Assembly: GCA_911728455.2 (NCBI GenBank)
Contig: OU452229.1
Location: 10,269,642-10,333,641, forward strand
Direction: 5' to 3'
Origin: Marthasterias glacialis
Lineage: Eukaryota; Echinodermata; Asteroidea; Forcipulatida; Asteriidae
Length of the DNA stretch: 64,000 bases
Shown one piece after another: positions 25,101 to 37,265 of the stretch. Made by a program: the position numbers and the translations under genes. The notes under the pieces are model-generated. The model saw only the letters and a list, made by a program, of their open reading frames with translations, was not told the DNA's origin and made no database searches. Position 1 is the stretch's first letter; every line of letters starts with the position of its first letter.

Positions 25101-27263
25101 ATCAAGAGCTCCGGACTCAAGCTCTGGCGTTTCTCATCAGCAGAGATTGAGTTCGAGTCCCGGTCTTGACACTTGTGTCCATGCACCATTATTACTTCGT
25201 CCTCCTAATGGGTCGTAAAAGCCATAGGTCCCTCGTGTTGTGTTAAAAACTAGCAATGCACGTCAAATAACCCAGTACACTTTTTGCTAAGAGAAGGGGT
25301 TGGCCCTATGTTACTGACATCCGATGCGTATTCACCGTACCCAGACCCTGCATCGTACATAAATCTAGATTCAGACGGATGATACCAATAATTACTAAGC
25401 CCATTATCTAAATCCATAGGAACACACTATACGGTACCAATTTTAGACTGTAAAAAAAATTCAGTTATTCGTTCCGGGTTGATTTAACCCTATATTCTTT
25501 CTAGTGCTCCGTAAACATTGTAACGATTAATTTATAGTAAACAGTTGAAAATGAGCGACTCACAATACTGATCAGCTGGTTCCATCCATAGTTGTTCCGG
25601 TTTATCATACTGATCCGCCGGTCCGGATTTATACACGTACGTCAGCGGAACATACCACTTATTTCTACGGTAAAAAAGGTCATTCGAATGGTATAGCCTT
25701 TATTTATTTACATCCTAAGTTTACCAATTAAACAGGGAGGTTAGCATCCCCACTAATGTATAAATAAAAGGCCTTCACTGCTGTTTTGCATTTCTAGGTC
25801 TAGATGGTAAGCGCCTGGGTCCCATTCACTTATTGGAATGTATTTTATTCTGCATCTTATTTGGGGGCTGAGGTCTCACATGTAAAGTTCATCATATGGG
25901 ATTTTTCATTCGGAACTGTTTCTGCGTTGTCAGGAATTAAAGTATACTTTATGTAGGCTTTTGGAAATGCTTTCTAAAGACCTTACCCGGAGTCTTCAAG
26001 TGTTTCGTTTTCTATTATTTGTAAGAATCGTCTCTGTGTTGCCACAACGTCTTGTCCGGTTCTTGTCAGAGTGATCAGAGGGAATCCTGGCTGAAGGGTC
26101 CATGTGTCCATGATTTTCTTCACGTCGTGTTTCCCGACGTCTTTATCCGCCTTTGTAAAGGTTAAACATTGTTATGGTTTGATACTTTTTAAGAGTGAGT
26201 TCTGCCCGACAAAATTATGCTAGATGTTCCTCAGCAAGAGTCAAGGTTTACAAAATTCCAAACTTGTGACCTAATCAGCACTTACTTTGCTTTCTGTTAC
26301 TTTTTTTTTTTTTTTTGGCTCGTTTTTTAGGTGTTTGTCGGGTTGTTCGTTCGTTTGTTTGTTTGTTGGGTTGTTTGCTTGTTTGTTTGTTTGTTTGTTT
26401 TTGTGGGGGGGGGGGGGGGGTTCGTCTTCTTTTTTCTCTTATTTTTTTTTTTTTTTTTGGGGGGGGGGAACAGAATGTTTTTGTGGATTTGGCCGTTTAT
26501 AGAATTTCAGGCGGAACATTCTAGTAGTCTGCATTATGCTCGACGTCTTACACCCCCTTTTTGTGGGAAGGGGCGTACAGTCAACAAACTCCCGGGCAAA
26601 ATTGACCGGATTCTTGGTCCAAGCGGCCCCAACCCAGTCTTGGGTCAGACTCACCCGTGAAATGATAAACAAAAATGGGATTTTGACTCTGATTCTGCGT
26701 CAAATTAAAACAGTGTCGGGTCATTTTGACACAGATTCCAAAGGGTCGGGCCCTACGGGACCCAGAATCTGGGTCAATGATGACCCAGGAGTTTTGAAAG
26801 TAATTGCACAAAAACCCCAGCTTGTGGTTTGCTTTGACCTTTGCCTTTTCCAAAACACTATATGATTTTCTTTGTCAATAGACACTTACGTAGGTCAGTT
26901 CGCCCCATAGATGCTCCGCATTGGCATTCTTGTAGGCCCGCTCCTTGAGGTAGTTTCTTATACCTTGGTTGAAGACATCGAGGGTCAAGAAATGCTCCAT
27001 CATCCAGAGGAGAGATCCTCCCTTTAAAAATAGAACACTCACTAGAAATATTAGAAATCAAGATGTGGTGTCGTGGAGGTATTCAATTTTCCATCATTGC
27101 TGATCAACCAATCCTTGATCAAGTGGTTCTCCTTTGAACCCGATCTGTTACGAGTCATATTTCAGATTAGGTCATGTTTAGCACATATCTTCACCGCACT
27201 GTTCAGGTGCGTTGCTGGGGCACAGGGGCTAGCCACTCTTGTGTCCGTCTCGTTCTTGCTACA

Positions 27264-27304
<41 letters not shown>

Positions 27305-30300
27305 ATTTTATACATATTTTTTTCTCCTGTCGTTTCCCCCCCCCCCTTTTTTATACTCTGAACTGCAGTGAACCATTTGATTGGCCTATCAAAATGACTT
27401 CTTTAGTCAAACACTAATGTGGCTATTGTTCACAGTTGCTTTTATGTTAAAAAAAAGGGAAAAGAAAAAGATGATGACTCAAGTCTGTAGACCATGACTG
27501 TAATCTGTGACATCACATGTTTAAAAAAGAGCCACAGAGCCTGGACTTTCTGCAGGCACGATTTGTACACAGCCAATGGAAGGAAATATTAAATCTTGTA
27601 CACTCTAAAAAAGCATCAGTCAGATTTGACTAGAAACCAGTTAGATTTGACTAACTATAAAGGATCAGCTGGATGCAACTGAAAATCAGTCAGTTTGACT
27701 AGTTTTTTTAGTCAGGATTATTTAAATAACAAAAAATTGGGTCAAATCCAATTTGGTTCTAGTTTGTATGACTAAATCCGTTATTATTATTTTTTTTCGT
27801 ATGTTGTCAGTTTTCAACAACTAGGAAAACCAGTCAACATTTTGACTAGGTCGTTATAAGAGTGTGATTTATAGATAGCACTGTCCGATTTTCGTAAACA
27901 AAGGTTACATGATCCATACGGGTTTTTTTCTTTCTTCTTTTTTTCTCGGTCTGTACACAGAGTGGGGTATACACCGTACGTTACATTGCATATTCTCCCT
28001 GGACATTCCTTTGTTTACGTGTACTTCCGAAAAAAGGAACATCTTTTTATTTCTGGTTTTACTTCGATTGCAAGTTGTTTTGGATGCCCATGTCTTGCTC
28101 TAATGACCCATTGAGACGATTTACCGCGTACAAGAAAATGCTTCCTTAAAACAAATTAAGATTTTGATATTCGTGAAAACCAAGTGTGGGCGTGTTTTAA
28201 GTCCGCGATCAACGTACCCAGATCCAACATTGTTTTAACATAAATTATTTTGTTCTCACTACCGCACTTTGTCATGCGTGGCCACACTACGTAGCCCATG
28301 ATACCTGTTATGTAATACTTTTGTACTGCGTGACCTCACTTTGTAATGCGTGGCTCTAGCACCATCACGCTGGTATCAAGATGATGAAAGAGGACAAAGT
28401 AAGCTTTTAAAAAAAGTAGACGCCTATAAAACATGTTTAGTACATACTGAGTACCACAGAGACCATAGTTTCCCTGTTTTCCAGGACACACTTTAAGCAA
28501 CAAAGTTACTGTTGGCGAGTTGTTATTTACCTTTGAATATGTAATTTGGTTAAATTGCATCATTATGGCGTCTTCCGTTGCATAGACTGGTTCCCTGATG
28601 GACGGGTATACACCGTAACTATCGACGTATAAAGCGCGCGAGACTGTATCATGATAAAATGTTTCGAACTGAAAATAAAAAGTGGGAATTGAAGAATGAA
28701 AAAGTTAATGCTTTTTGTAAAAGAATTTATCTCGTTTTTTATGCACTGATGATTCCTTAATAGTAATATAACAATAGTAATATTAATAGTGCAATTTTAA
28801 TAGAAAGGCTCTTATCAAAATTTCATTATTAATATTACCATTACTATATAACTATTAAAAGACAATGAAGGAATATCAGCATTAGATGTTGGATGAAAAT
28901 TAAGTGGAGGGGGGACCCAGGCAATCAGGTATGGTTTGAAATCTAGTCCACAAGCAAAGTTCAAGTTTATGGTGCGGGGTCAACAAACGTAAAAAGCAGA
29001 GAAACAACTATGCCATACTCAACTAGCAAAACTAGTTTCGAATTTCCGTGTAGAATTTACTAGATGAAAATAACATCTAAACCAACATTACTCACTCGGT
29101 GAACGAAATAAAGGAACGTATGAAATGTTGCAGGAGTATATGGCACAAGACCGGCCATAGAAACCTGTCGAGGCATGGCTATCGGGACCTGATTATTGTT
29201 CTTCCCAGCCTCGGTTTGGGTTTCGTTGCTTTTAGTGCAAGAGAAGCAAATGTCATACCGATCTGTACTCAGGATGAACATGATCAACGCCAATATGTTG
29301 CATATAGGTTGTAAAGCCTTCATTCAGCCATAGGTCGTTCCACCACTCCATCGTGACAAGATTTCCGAACCACTGGGGGACAATTGATTATGAAAAGAAA
29401 TATTTAATTTCTACCTCACTGAAGCCATTTAAGAAGAGAATATTTGGGTTATCGTAAGAACGATTTTGAATTTCTAACCAATATTATGAGACAACTTCCG
29501 TTGCGGTGAATAGATGTTTCCAAAGTTGATATTTTTACCAGATGGATATATCTCAACATGCAAACTCTTGGTGGCGCACTGTATTCTGTATGCCCGAATC
29601 TTTGTCCCTAAGGCACTAATTACCGTCAATGTTTTGCATAACAAACAATGACCACCACTGTGTGCAACACAAAATCTGTAACTGGGTTGGCATAATTTTT
29701 TGCTCTTTTTGATAACATCATTCAAACATTTGTGTCCACTTGAGTATGCGTAATTTTTGTTGTAGCACAATTGATTATTCATTGATTATGCTTAAATTTG
29801 TAGCATTTGTAGTGACTGATTACATATTGTAATTTCTTCAGTGAAGACCGTCCGTACTTTTGCCATTTAAGGTACACAGGGGCGGATCCAGGATTTTCCA
29901 AACGGGGGGGGGGTGTTAAATTTACCAGTCAAGCAGCAATTGATGATTGAAGGCATGTTGTGGCCTCTTATTGTTTGACATTACAGTGAACATTGTAGTA
30001 TAACGTCGAAAGTTTATTTCTAAATGAAGGTGGGCGGGATGATATCTTTCGGAAGGAAAAAATGGGGGCGTGCGCCCCTCACGCCCCCTGGATCCGCCCC
30101 TGGTTCAGCAGAACTTGCGGCTGTGACGTTGCAAAGAAAGTCTATACTTTTTGGACTAAGTGACGCTTCTAGATGACTGCAGATATTATGGTAACTTGAA
30201 GTCGTCTCATCAACACTGCGCATCATCATGTTTCATTTTGAGGACATTGGGTTTTATTATGGAAGTGTGCCGTCACAACATCAAACAAATCATCCAATTT

Positions 30301-32534
30301 GTAGGCTTACATAATGAAGATGAAATTAATTTACCATGTGAGCCAGCTCGTGTGTTATAATAATTGAGGTGAACCTGGTGTCGAGCAGTTCAACTTTGCC
30401 ACGGAGTAGGTACATATCCCTATATGTGATCAGGCCCCAGTTCTCCATCGCGCCGGAACGAAAATCTCCTAAGGCTATATGATCTTCAAAAAACACAGAT
30501 AAACAAAAAATATAATAGTAATTCATTCTTGGAATTGGTCTTTAAACTTTACACTGAAGAAGCCCTTTCCTACCTATTCTAAAACCCTACTGGCAGAGTG
30601 ATTTTTTCTTTAGCGTCAAATTTCTTTTTCCATGAGTTAATCAGAGACAAGTGTGTACATTGCTCCCACCAGTTTAGCATGTTATATTCTATAAGTACGC
30701 CGACTAACTCCTACCATAAATCCTGAACGAAAATCACTTTTTACGTGAAGATTCAATATTTTCCTAACCTTGGCCAAGGTTTGTTTTACCCCTCCCACCA
30801 TAAAAAAGGCTAAATAAAACCCAAAACAAACAAACACCCCCAACAAACGAAACAAAAAACTTGGAGGTCATTGATGATGTTCACCTTGTTTATCCAATGG
30901 GAACTCGTTGTCCAAGTAGTGATCGAAATACGTCTGAACTAAATCTGCGGCATTGAGAGCATACGGAGCCAGGTCAATCAGTTCTGTCTCGCACCAAATG
31001 CGAATCTAGAAACCAATAAGATTATTATTACCCAGAGGGGCAAGGTTCATTACGAAATTTCCTCCTTAGTGTGGATTTTAAAACTAATCAAGAATTTCAA
31101 AAGATGCAGTGATTAAAAAGATAGATATTTCTGTCAAAAATACTGTCAAAGGCCAGACAAATTATTTGAATACCCCCATCCCTTCCCCCATCATAGGTGC
31201 TTATCTCCATTAGAGAAATCAGAATGAGCACGCGTTGTTAGCTGAACGCGCACACCACCCCGGGAAAAACACGTTCGCTAAAACGTGACCCGTTTATTGA
31301 AAACTTAATGATGGAAATGAGAGTTGGCGGCGTAGCCAAGGGGGGCCTAGGGGGCACGTGCCCCCGAAGTTCCCCCATGCAAAAAATCCAAATACACGTA
31401 ATTCATTAAAAACATGGTTCCTGGGCCCCCACTGAAAAGCAAGCCCTCCCCCATTGAAACAATCCTGGCTACGCCGCTGTCCACCACCTTTGTAATATCT
31501 TAACTATAACTATTTACCAAACATCCATGCGCGTTTGTGACATTGATGGACGAGAAGTCGTGTACTATAAATGCAAGAAGGTACGTCGGCATTGAAGGCA
31601 CCCTCTTGAAGTAAGTCCTGGACCAATGACTGTCCAACTGGATACGTCTTATATCAATGCCATTAGACAAGGCGCTCATGTCTGTACGATGTTCTAGTTG
31701 TATGTCGTAAGATGCCTTGAATGTGGGCTCGTCGAAGCACGGCAGGACGCGGCGGGCGTATGTTCCTTCCATCTGGGTGGTTGCTATAAACCTAGACATT
31801 TCAGTGTTTATACAATCTGTTTAAGATGGGAAGTGACTTTTGACTATTGGTTTGGTTATATTTATAAATTTCCTCATAGTATTTATAAATTTCCTCATAG
31901 TATAGTCCAGTGTGTTACAAATGTGTTTGAACTAACCTTGTTTCATTCATTGAAGTGTTATATTGGCTCTTATAGAATCCTAATAAGTCATTCGCCAGGA
32001 TGCTCGAATACGTGATGAAGATATCGTACTCTTCATGAGGTCGAAGCATCTCCTTCAACTTGAGAACCAAGAAAGCATACTCCTCAAAGCATACTCCATG
32101 CACTCCACTTTTATCCGGACCCAGCCGTCAAAAGTGAATCTCTCTCCAAGCTTTGAGTCTGGTACGTCATCTTCGTACAAGAACGGACGGAGGTTGAGCT
32201 CGTAGCGTCTCGGTAGGACGGTCTTGGGGAGCCGGCCCTTCATGAGATCTGATGGGGAAACCGTGGTAAACGATGGTGAGCGAGTTGACGTTGTCGTAGG
32301 TGGCTGAAACACTGCTTTCGTCGTGGGGTCTTGGTTTGACGGGGGTGCGGTGACAACCTCGTTCACGGTACGGTCGGGAAGGTAGTAAAACAACAATGCA
32401 GTTGCAGCTATGAGTACACAGACCGTCAATATGGCGAAGACGATCCTCACGGTGCTGCAGTACATGCCACTTTTCTGACCCGACGGTTGGTCCGAAGAGC
32501 CCGCTACTTCGAGGTTAAACTGATTTTGCGTCAT
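19112..32534 (-). CDS. Gene B: M1 zinc aminopeptidase paralogue, frameshifted in exon 1
   Basis: Second paralogue with the same 17-exon structure. Exons: 32534-31937, 31791-31518, 31005-30885, 30483-30335, 29372-29259, 28668-28531, 27021-26890, 26150-25987, 25664-25564, 24970-24834, 23797-23576, 22130-22054, 21568-21446, 21219-21052, 20962-20831, 20219-20135, 19252-19112 (TGA stop). The active site is canonical for M1: [22 protein letters not shown], then Glu in NEGF, and Tyr in ITYSKG. Exon 1 is 598 nt against 704 nt in A and C, a net loss of 106 nt, which shifts the frame after codon 147 and stops after 159 codons. The other 16 exons are open with GT..AG junctions, and adding back 106 nt gives 2982 nt, the same as gene C. 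It is either a young pseudogene, a disrupted allele or an assembly error. The 3' end lies 6.5 kb from the gene A start. Confidence 0.85.
19716..19852. mobile_element. 137-bp inverted-repeat element after the gene B 3' end region (intron 16)
   Basis: GGTGGCAGCAGACTTACCAG on the left pairs with CTGGTTAGTCTGCTGCCACC-like sequence on the right, and pairing extends outward to AGACTTT/AAAGTCT. Duplicate at 63229-63365. Confidence 0.65.
20066..20105. repeat. 40-base perfect hairpin beside exon 16 of gene B
   Basis: GGTCCCCTGTCTTTATC, six loop bases CTTAAA, then the exact inverted copy. It lies 30 bases downstream of the exon 16 donor in transcription order. It is unchanged at 63579-63618 in gene D. 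Confidence 0.8.
22914..22958. repeat. 45-base hairpin in intron 11 of gene B
   Basis: TTTTAGACCA..TTTTGACTAA followed by its inverted copy with one or two mismatches and almost no loop. It shares motifs with 27600-27868. Confidence 0.55.
23340..23520 (-). mobile_element. tRNA-derived SINE in intron 11 of gene B
   Basis: Read on the minus strand, TGGTCTAGTGG (23511-23501) fits the box A consensus exactly and GGTTCGGATCT (23467-23457) is a near match to box B. A non-tRNA body follows. It ends just before exon 11 of gene B. Genes A and C have no counterpart. Confidence 0.65.
24225..24395. repeat. Cluster of TTGCATATGCAA palindromes with GTCCGCCGGAC spacers, intron 10 of gene B
   Basis: Four or five units of about 33-36 bases alternate the palindrome TTGCATATGCAA (some copies degenerate) with GTCCG/CGGAC palindromes. 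Not found in genes A or C. Confidence 0.75.
24648..24745. repeat. Second cluster of TTGCATATGCAA / GTCCGG palindromes, intron 10 of gene B
   Basis: Three further units about 250 bases from the first cluster, just upstream of exon 10 on the plus-strand map. They have the same alternation of palindromes. Confidence 0.7.
25080..25390 (+). mobile_element. SINE derived from a class II (Ser/Leu-type) tRNA, in intron 9 of gene B
   Basis: Begins with GTCGTGGCCGAGCGATCAAG (box A region from 25091), includes a long variable-arm-like segment, and has AGTTCGAGTCC (box B) at 25150-25160. The tRNA part is followed by a body of about 200 bases. Absent from genes A and C. The head keeps much of a tRNA fold but runs into SINE sequence, so it is not called a tRNA gene. 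Confidence 0.65.
26300..26470. repeat. Low-complexity T, GTTT and G tracts, intron 7 of gene B
   Basis: Runs of T, repeats of GTTT, a G run of about 18, a T run of about 16 and a second G run follow one another. Long open frames here are artefacts of composition. Confidence 0.85.
27265..27300. repeat. (CT)n microsatellite, intron 6 of gene B
   Basis: A run of CT dinucleotides about 35 bases long. Confidence 0.85.
27600..27868. mobile_element. Degenerate inverted-repeat element rich in GACTAG motifs, intron 6 of gene B
   Basis: ACACTCTAAAA at the left and TTATAAGAGTGT at the right pair. Inside are many short copies of TTTGACTAG and its complement. A related hairpin made of TTAGTCAAAA and complement lies at 22914-22958. 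Confidence 0.45.
29877..30102. mobile_element. 226-bp MITE with CAGGGGCGGATCCAGG terminal inverted repeats, intron 4 of gene B
   Basis: The left end CAGGGGCGGATCCAGG and the right end CCTGGATCCGCCCCTG are perfect inverted copies of 16 bases. The interior has a G run and no coding capacity. No clear target-site duplication was seen. Confidence 0.75.
31326..31478. mobile_element. MITE-like element with GGCGGCGTAGCC ends, intron 2 of gene B
   Basis: GGCGGCGTAGCC on the left and GGCTACGCCGCT on the right are inverted copies. It ends about 40 bases before the exon 2 donor. The same ends are degenerate in gene A. Confidence 0.55.
31937..32534 (-). pseudogene. Broken exon 1 of gene B (106-nt net deletion)
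   Basis: From the ATG to codon 147 this exon is nearly identical to exon 1 of genes A and C, including the membrane anchor and stalk. At about 32086-32098 a stretch of 113 nt present in A (about 12059-12171) is replaced by 7 nt that copy the neighbouring AGCATAC. The following sequence ([14 protein letters not shown] and on to the donor) is in another frame. The only possible intron in the join, GTATGC..GAG, would be 12 nt, too short to splice. The predicted product is a 159-residue fragment with anchor and stalk but no catalytic domain. Confidence 0.8.
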
Positions 32535-33724
32535 TCTGATCGGTCTCCAGATCACCTTTAAAAATATTCAAACGTCATATCAATCTTTAAAAATAGAAAC
32601 TTGAACAATTCCCGGTTTTTTTTTTTTTTTATTTGAGAAAATCAAGCTCAGTATTTCATTTACCACATCATGTGGTGCGACCACACCAGCTATTTTCACA
32701 ACACAAATGAATCATTTTCTCCTGTACGATATAAATACAAAGCTCAGAAATACTCACTGGGGGTTCTCTGACAAATACTTTCTTACATCCAGGGCATAAA
32801 ATCACTTCCCTGAGCCATACTCAGGCACAAAATGGAGAGAAATAGAGACAAACTATGTCATGTATGTGTGTCTCATACAGCCTCCAGCAAAAGAGAAAGA
32901 TATGAGGTGCCGCACAACCTCTTCCAAAATTACTACGCCAATAAATATACCTACAAATACCAATCCAGGCAATGCAAAGATAATTTGAAATAATCACTTC
33001 CTTGGCTTAATATCTTGTATGATAAATGTAATGTGATAACCAACATGAAGTGTAGATTACTAATACCATTCATCAATAGTTGTAATAAACTTGAATAACA
33101 ATTAAAGAACTACTAAAGAGCTATTTTTAATAGATGGATACGTTGCGATCCGTCCTTCAACAAAAAGTATAAAGGTCCATAGTAAAGTTTTAGGGTTAGT
33201 TTCAAAAGAAAGATTGAGGGCGCACTTGCGTTCCAAACTTAGACAAAGAACAACTTTCCAAAACTTGTACTAGGTATCACGGTCTTGTACTAGGTAAAGG
33301 TCACCTACAGGTCACGTAGGCATCATTTTAACTTAATTAAGAAAAAATAGCCATGTTTGGTCTGATGCATCTTGACAAGAGCCCCATGTAATGTCGACTG
33401 ATAGTTGTGCTTTTAAATTGGACAACCCTCTCTTTTCCTTTTCCTTAACATTGTTTGTACTTCATTGAAAAAAGAAAGATATGACCATAGCCTATGGACA
33501 TTCCACTTCCCACACAGAGGTCTTCGTATCTCCTATAAAACAACTAGAAGTAGTCCAGGAATGGTTAATTACCATATACCCTCATAAGTCATCAATTACA
33601 TAAGCATTTGCTCCGCCAGTCTCTCAATGGCCACCGCTGGAAACAGTTTCAAATTTCCCGCACTCCAGTAAAAACCATGAAAATTGACCGGAGACTGTCG
33701 GAGCAAACCCGTGGCTGGGCAATA

Positions 33725-33830
33725 ATTCCCTCCCCCCAAAAAAAAAAATAAATAAATAAAATAAAATAAAAAATAAATAAATAAATAAATAAATAAATAA
33801 AAAAAAAAAAAAAAAAATAAAAAAAATGCC
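33725..33830. repeat. (AAAT)n and poly-A tract upstream of gene B
   Basis: AAAT units followed by a long A run. The T-rich complement gives meaningless open frames. Confidence 0.85.
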
Positions 33831-33967
33831 GGCCTGATAAACGCAAACAATATCATATAGATAAACAAATCACATTTAAAGAGAACAGATTACATCTTTC
33901 CTGGTATATGTCTCCTAGAATATGTCAAACCCTACGGAAAAGTTCCTGGAAGATGCATTTCGTTCCT

Positions 33968-34645
33968 CACTACATTTCTCCACATATCCCACCCACTACC
34001 AACCACACCACTCCTACATCGCCGCCCCCCCCCCCCCCCCCCCATCAGTCCATTTTCATAACGATGTGACGACTTCGAAGGTTTCAAAATAGCCTGTCCC
34101 ACACTAGTGCTTCTCATCTTCCAGTGATTGCACCTAATCGATACAGGTGTTGGAAAAATTGTGAGTGTCTACCGGTATTTCATTTTTTGTCTGTCTTAAG
34201 GCTTTTACAAAAAAAAAAATGTTTGATGTACACGCTTCCATCAAAAATCAACAACTGTCTTCGTGGCTACACTGTCTTCCTTATTTACAATTTATCTGCG
34301 TGCTACATGTATGATTTCGCTCTTCCTTCTCAAACATTCTCCACATATCCCACCCACTACCAACCACACCACTCCTGCATCCCCCCCCCCCCCCCCCGCA
34401 TCAGTTCATTCTTATAACGATAAGACGACTTCGAAGGTCTCAAAATAGCCTGTCCAATACTAGTGCTTCTCATCATCCAGTGATTGTATCTAACCAATAC
34501 AGGTATTTGAAACATTGTGAGTGTGTACCGGTATTTCATTTAAAAAACATCAAAAACTGTCTTCTTGGTTGCACTGTTTTCCCTATTTACAATTTCTCTG
34601 CGTGCTTCATGTATGATTTCGCTCTCCCTTCTCAACAAACATTGT
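33968..34645 (+). repeat. Two-copy direct repeat of about 300-360 bases upstream of gene B
   Basis: Segment 33968-34337 (from CACATATCCCACCCACTACC through a C run to TTCTCAAACATTCTC) is repeated from 34331 to 34645 with about 10% changes by eye. The C runs differ in length. Confidence 0.7.
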
Positions 34646-35839
34646 GCATTAGTTGTGATTTGAGTGTCCCTTGAACTAATTTTGCACGTAGTATATACAC
34701 ACTTTGCTGCAGTCGTAATCTGTCATGAGTGACGACCTCGCTATAACGGTACTGAGTGGGTTTAACAAAGCAAAATACAAGAAAAGGGGAAGGATTCCCT
34801 ACACAATCACTATTCTGCACTTGTTAAGTGAAAAGTGCACACGGTATGGCACAAATAACCTTGGTTTTCAAAAGACAAAATGGCAGGTTTCTTTTTGTGA
34901 TTGCCATAGTCATACAGAACAAAACACATGATCTAGTTTCTGGCTGTAACACCTAGCACAGAATAGCCATACATAATTGATCGATATTTTTTTTTTTTTA
35001 ATTCATGGGGGTAACCGGTTGGTGTTGCTGAGACACAATGACCCTGATTTTACGCAACAGCAATGCTGGGGTCAACCAGACACTTTGTGCTTGTGATGTA
35101 TTCAGTTACCCCAAAAGGGGTAGACTTGTTGTTCGTATATGCATGTTTTGCCTTTCCACCTCTTAAAATCATACCACTGGCCTTTTGTAACTTACGCGGC
35201 TTTAAATTTACGAGCATGCCTTGAAACACATCAGGCTTGTTCAGTGTGTTTCTTTGGTAACCATTTTGATCAGTGTTTTGATTTTGGATGTTTGTTCTCC
35301 TCAGATGTGAACTTAAGATATTTAGTAAACATGTTTTGTTCTACTCTTATGATATGGTTTGATGCGATGTTAAAATGGGCTTGTCTAACGAATAGGTAAC
35401 GGGTGCATACACACCCTTCCCCCGCCACCCCCGCTGACATTTCATCGCGGAAGTTCAAGGTCCATACAGTATGGTCATTGGGGTCGTACCTTGTAAATAC
35501 ACAATTTTGCTGCACTCAGCAAGGTCATATCTCACTCCATTGGTTTTTTTGCTAACTCAGTAAAGTATCAAACAAAGACCAGACATTAAGATTTTGTCTT
35601 TAGGACAAATCACAGCTGTTCCGAAAGGTCAAAGTGGGGTCATGCCTAAAAACCAAATGTCACATGTGATATAAGCTACAAATGTTACAAAGATTATGAC
35701 TCTAGGACATTTGACACAGAAGATATTCTTTTTTGAAATTTAGAGCTTCCTGTTTGGACCGGAAGTAAAGGTCAAAGTGGGGTCACACATGTAAATACAA
35801 CGTCACGTATGATGAATTTTATCAGCTAATAATAAAAAA

Positions 35840-37265
35840 ATGTTAACCAAATTTACATTTAATGATAACTTCATGTTCTTGGCTTCAATTTTATACAGGA
35901 TTTTAGTTTGTCATACTTACCAATTTTAAGAATAGGCTTGAACAAAAATCGTGGACAAATGCAATACGGTTTTGACAGAAAGTATAATAGTGAACTGCAA
36001 AAAAGTCGCTGCAAACGTTTGAAATTGTACTATATGGCATATAATAATTATTTCTGGCCAATGGGTAAATCGCATCAACAACGTGACGTCCATTAATGTC
36101 GTAGCTCTGTATCAGATCTTCGCAGAAGCTTTGCCCTTCAGAAGCTTTAAATCTCTGGCGGAGCATGCACGGTCGTCTGCTAACGCAGCACCGAGTGTTA
36201 ACCCTGCGCGATCTCAATCTTCTGAACCAGAAAATTATATACAAATACGTTGGCCCGAAAGACCGGTTGGAATTTAGAAACATTATTTTCCGTAGTCTCA
36301 AACCATCTCGAACATGTCTTCGACGAGAAATCTTCGTTACAATAACGTGGGCCCGGAAGTCTGTTAGGAATAAAATGTTGACACTCGATTGGAATCTGGC
36401 CTGATTAATTTACACAATCAACTCAGATGCTCTTTTACCATACCACAAATTCTCGTTTTAGTTTTTGGGAAAACAAAATCCTCAGGAGACAAAAATTTGA
36501 AAAATAAAAGTTGGTCCTGTTCGTTTTAATGTAGGTACAACTTTCTTGTTATTAAAAAAAGGTAAAATTTGTGCAAATATTAAATTGATTTCGTCGAAAC
36601 GCGGTCCTTAGCTTTGGAAGTTAACCGCGGCGCCATCAGACCATCATAACATTGAGAGTGATCTGATACCTTTTACTATTGGAAAATACATTGAATAGAC
36701 TTGTTCAAAGTCTGTCACTGTAGCAGTCTCATGTGAACAGTACAAAAAATACGATAGCATCGGGCGTATACAGCTTCAGAACTTGGTACGAGTTTACACT
36801 TTTCTTCATTACTTTGTACACGGATACGAAACACCGCTATAAATGATGTCATGATGACTTCACATAAAATGTTGTTTCACGGTGTACAACTTCAATATCC
36901 AGAGAGTCAAGAACTGAAGAAAATTTGGGAATCGGACGTTTAATTTTGTGAGATATGGTGGTAACAAGATTGCCTAATTAAATATTCATGTCATTTTAAC
37001 TCAGCTAATTAATTGAGAATTTTTAACAATATAACATTTAGTGATAACTTCATGTACTAAGCTTCAATTCAATATAGGACTCAAGTCTGTCATATTTACT
37101 GTTCTTAAGATTACAAATAAACAAAAATCGTGTGTTAAACCTTTGACGTTTTGACAAAAACAAAAAATAACGTTTGTAAAACGTTTTGAGGCCGAAATAG
37201 CTCTCTGACGAAAACAATACCTGTTCCGACTGATGTCAGAACAGCTAATGAAAACAAAAAATAGT
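35840..37265 (+). repeat. Diverged direct repeats about 1.17 kb apart
   Basis: TAATGATAACTTCATGT..CAAAAATCGTG at about 35861-35955 recurs in altered form at about 37031-37135. The DNA between holds no recognisable gene. Confidence 0.4.

Noticed and set aside
26287-26660. Overlapping open frames of 70-110 codons
   Set aside because: They translate T, GTTT and G runs and have no protein-like composition.
32086-32098. A 12-base GT..AG segment that might splice out the gene B frameshift
   Set aside because: It is far too short for a spliceosomal intron, and removing 12 bases would not change the frame.
35903-36301. 132-codon minus-strand open frame in the B-C spacer
   Set aside because: No recognised family. 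Part of it lies in a diverged direct repeat, and nothing else supports a gene.
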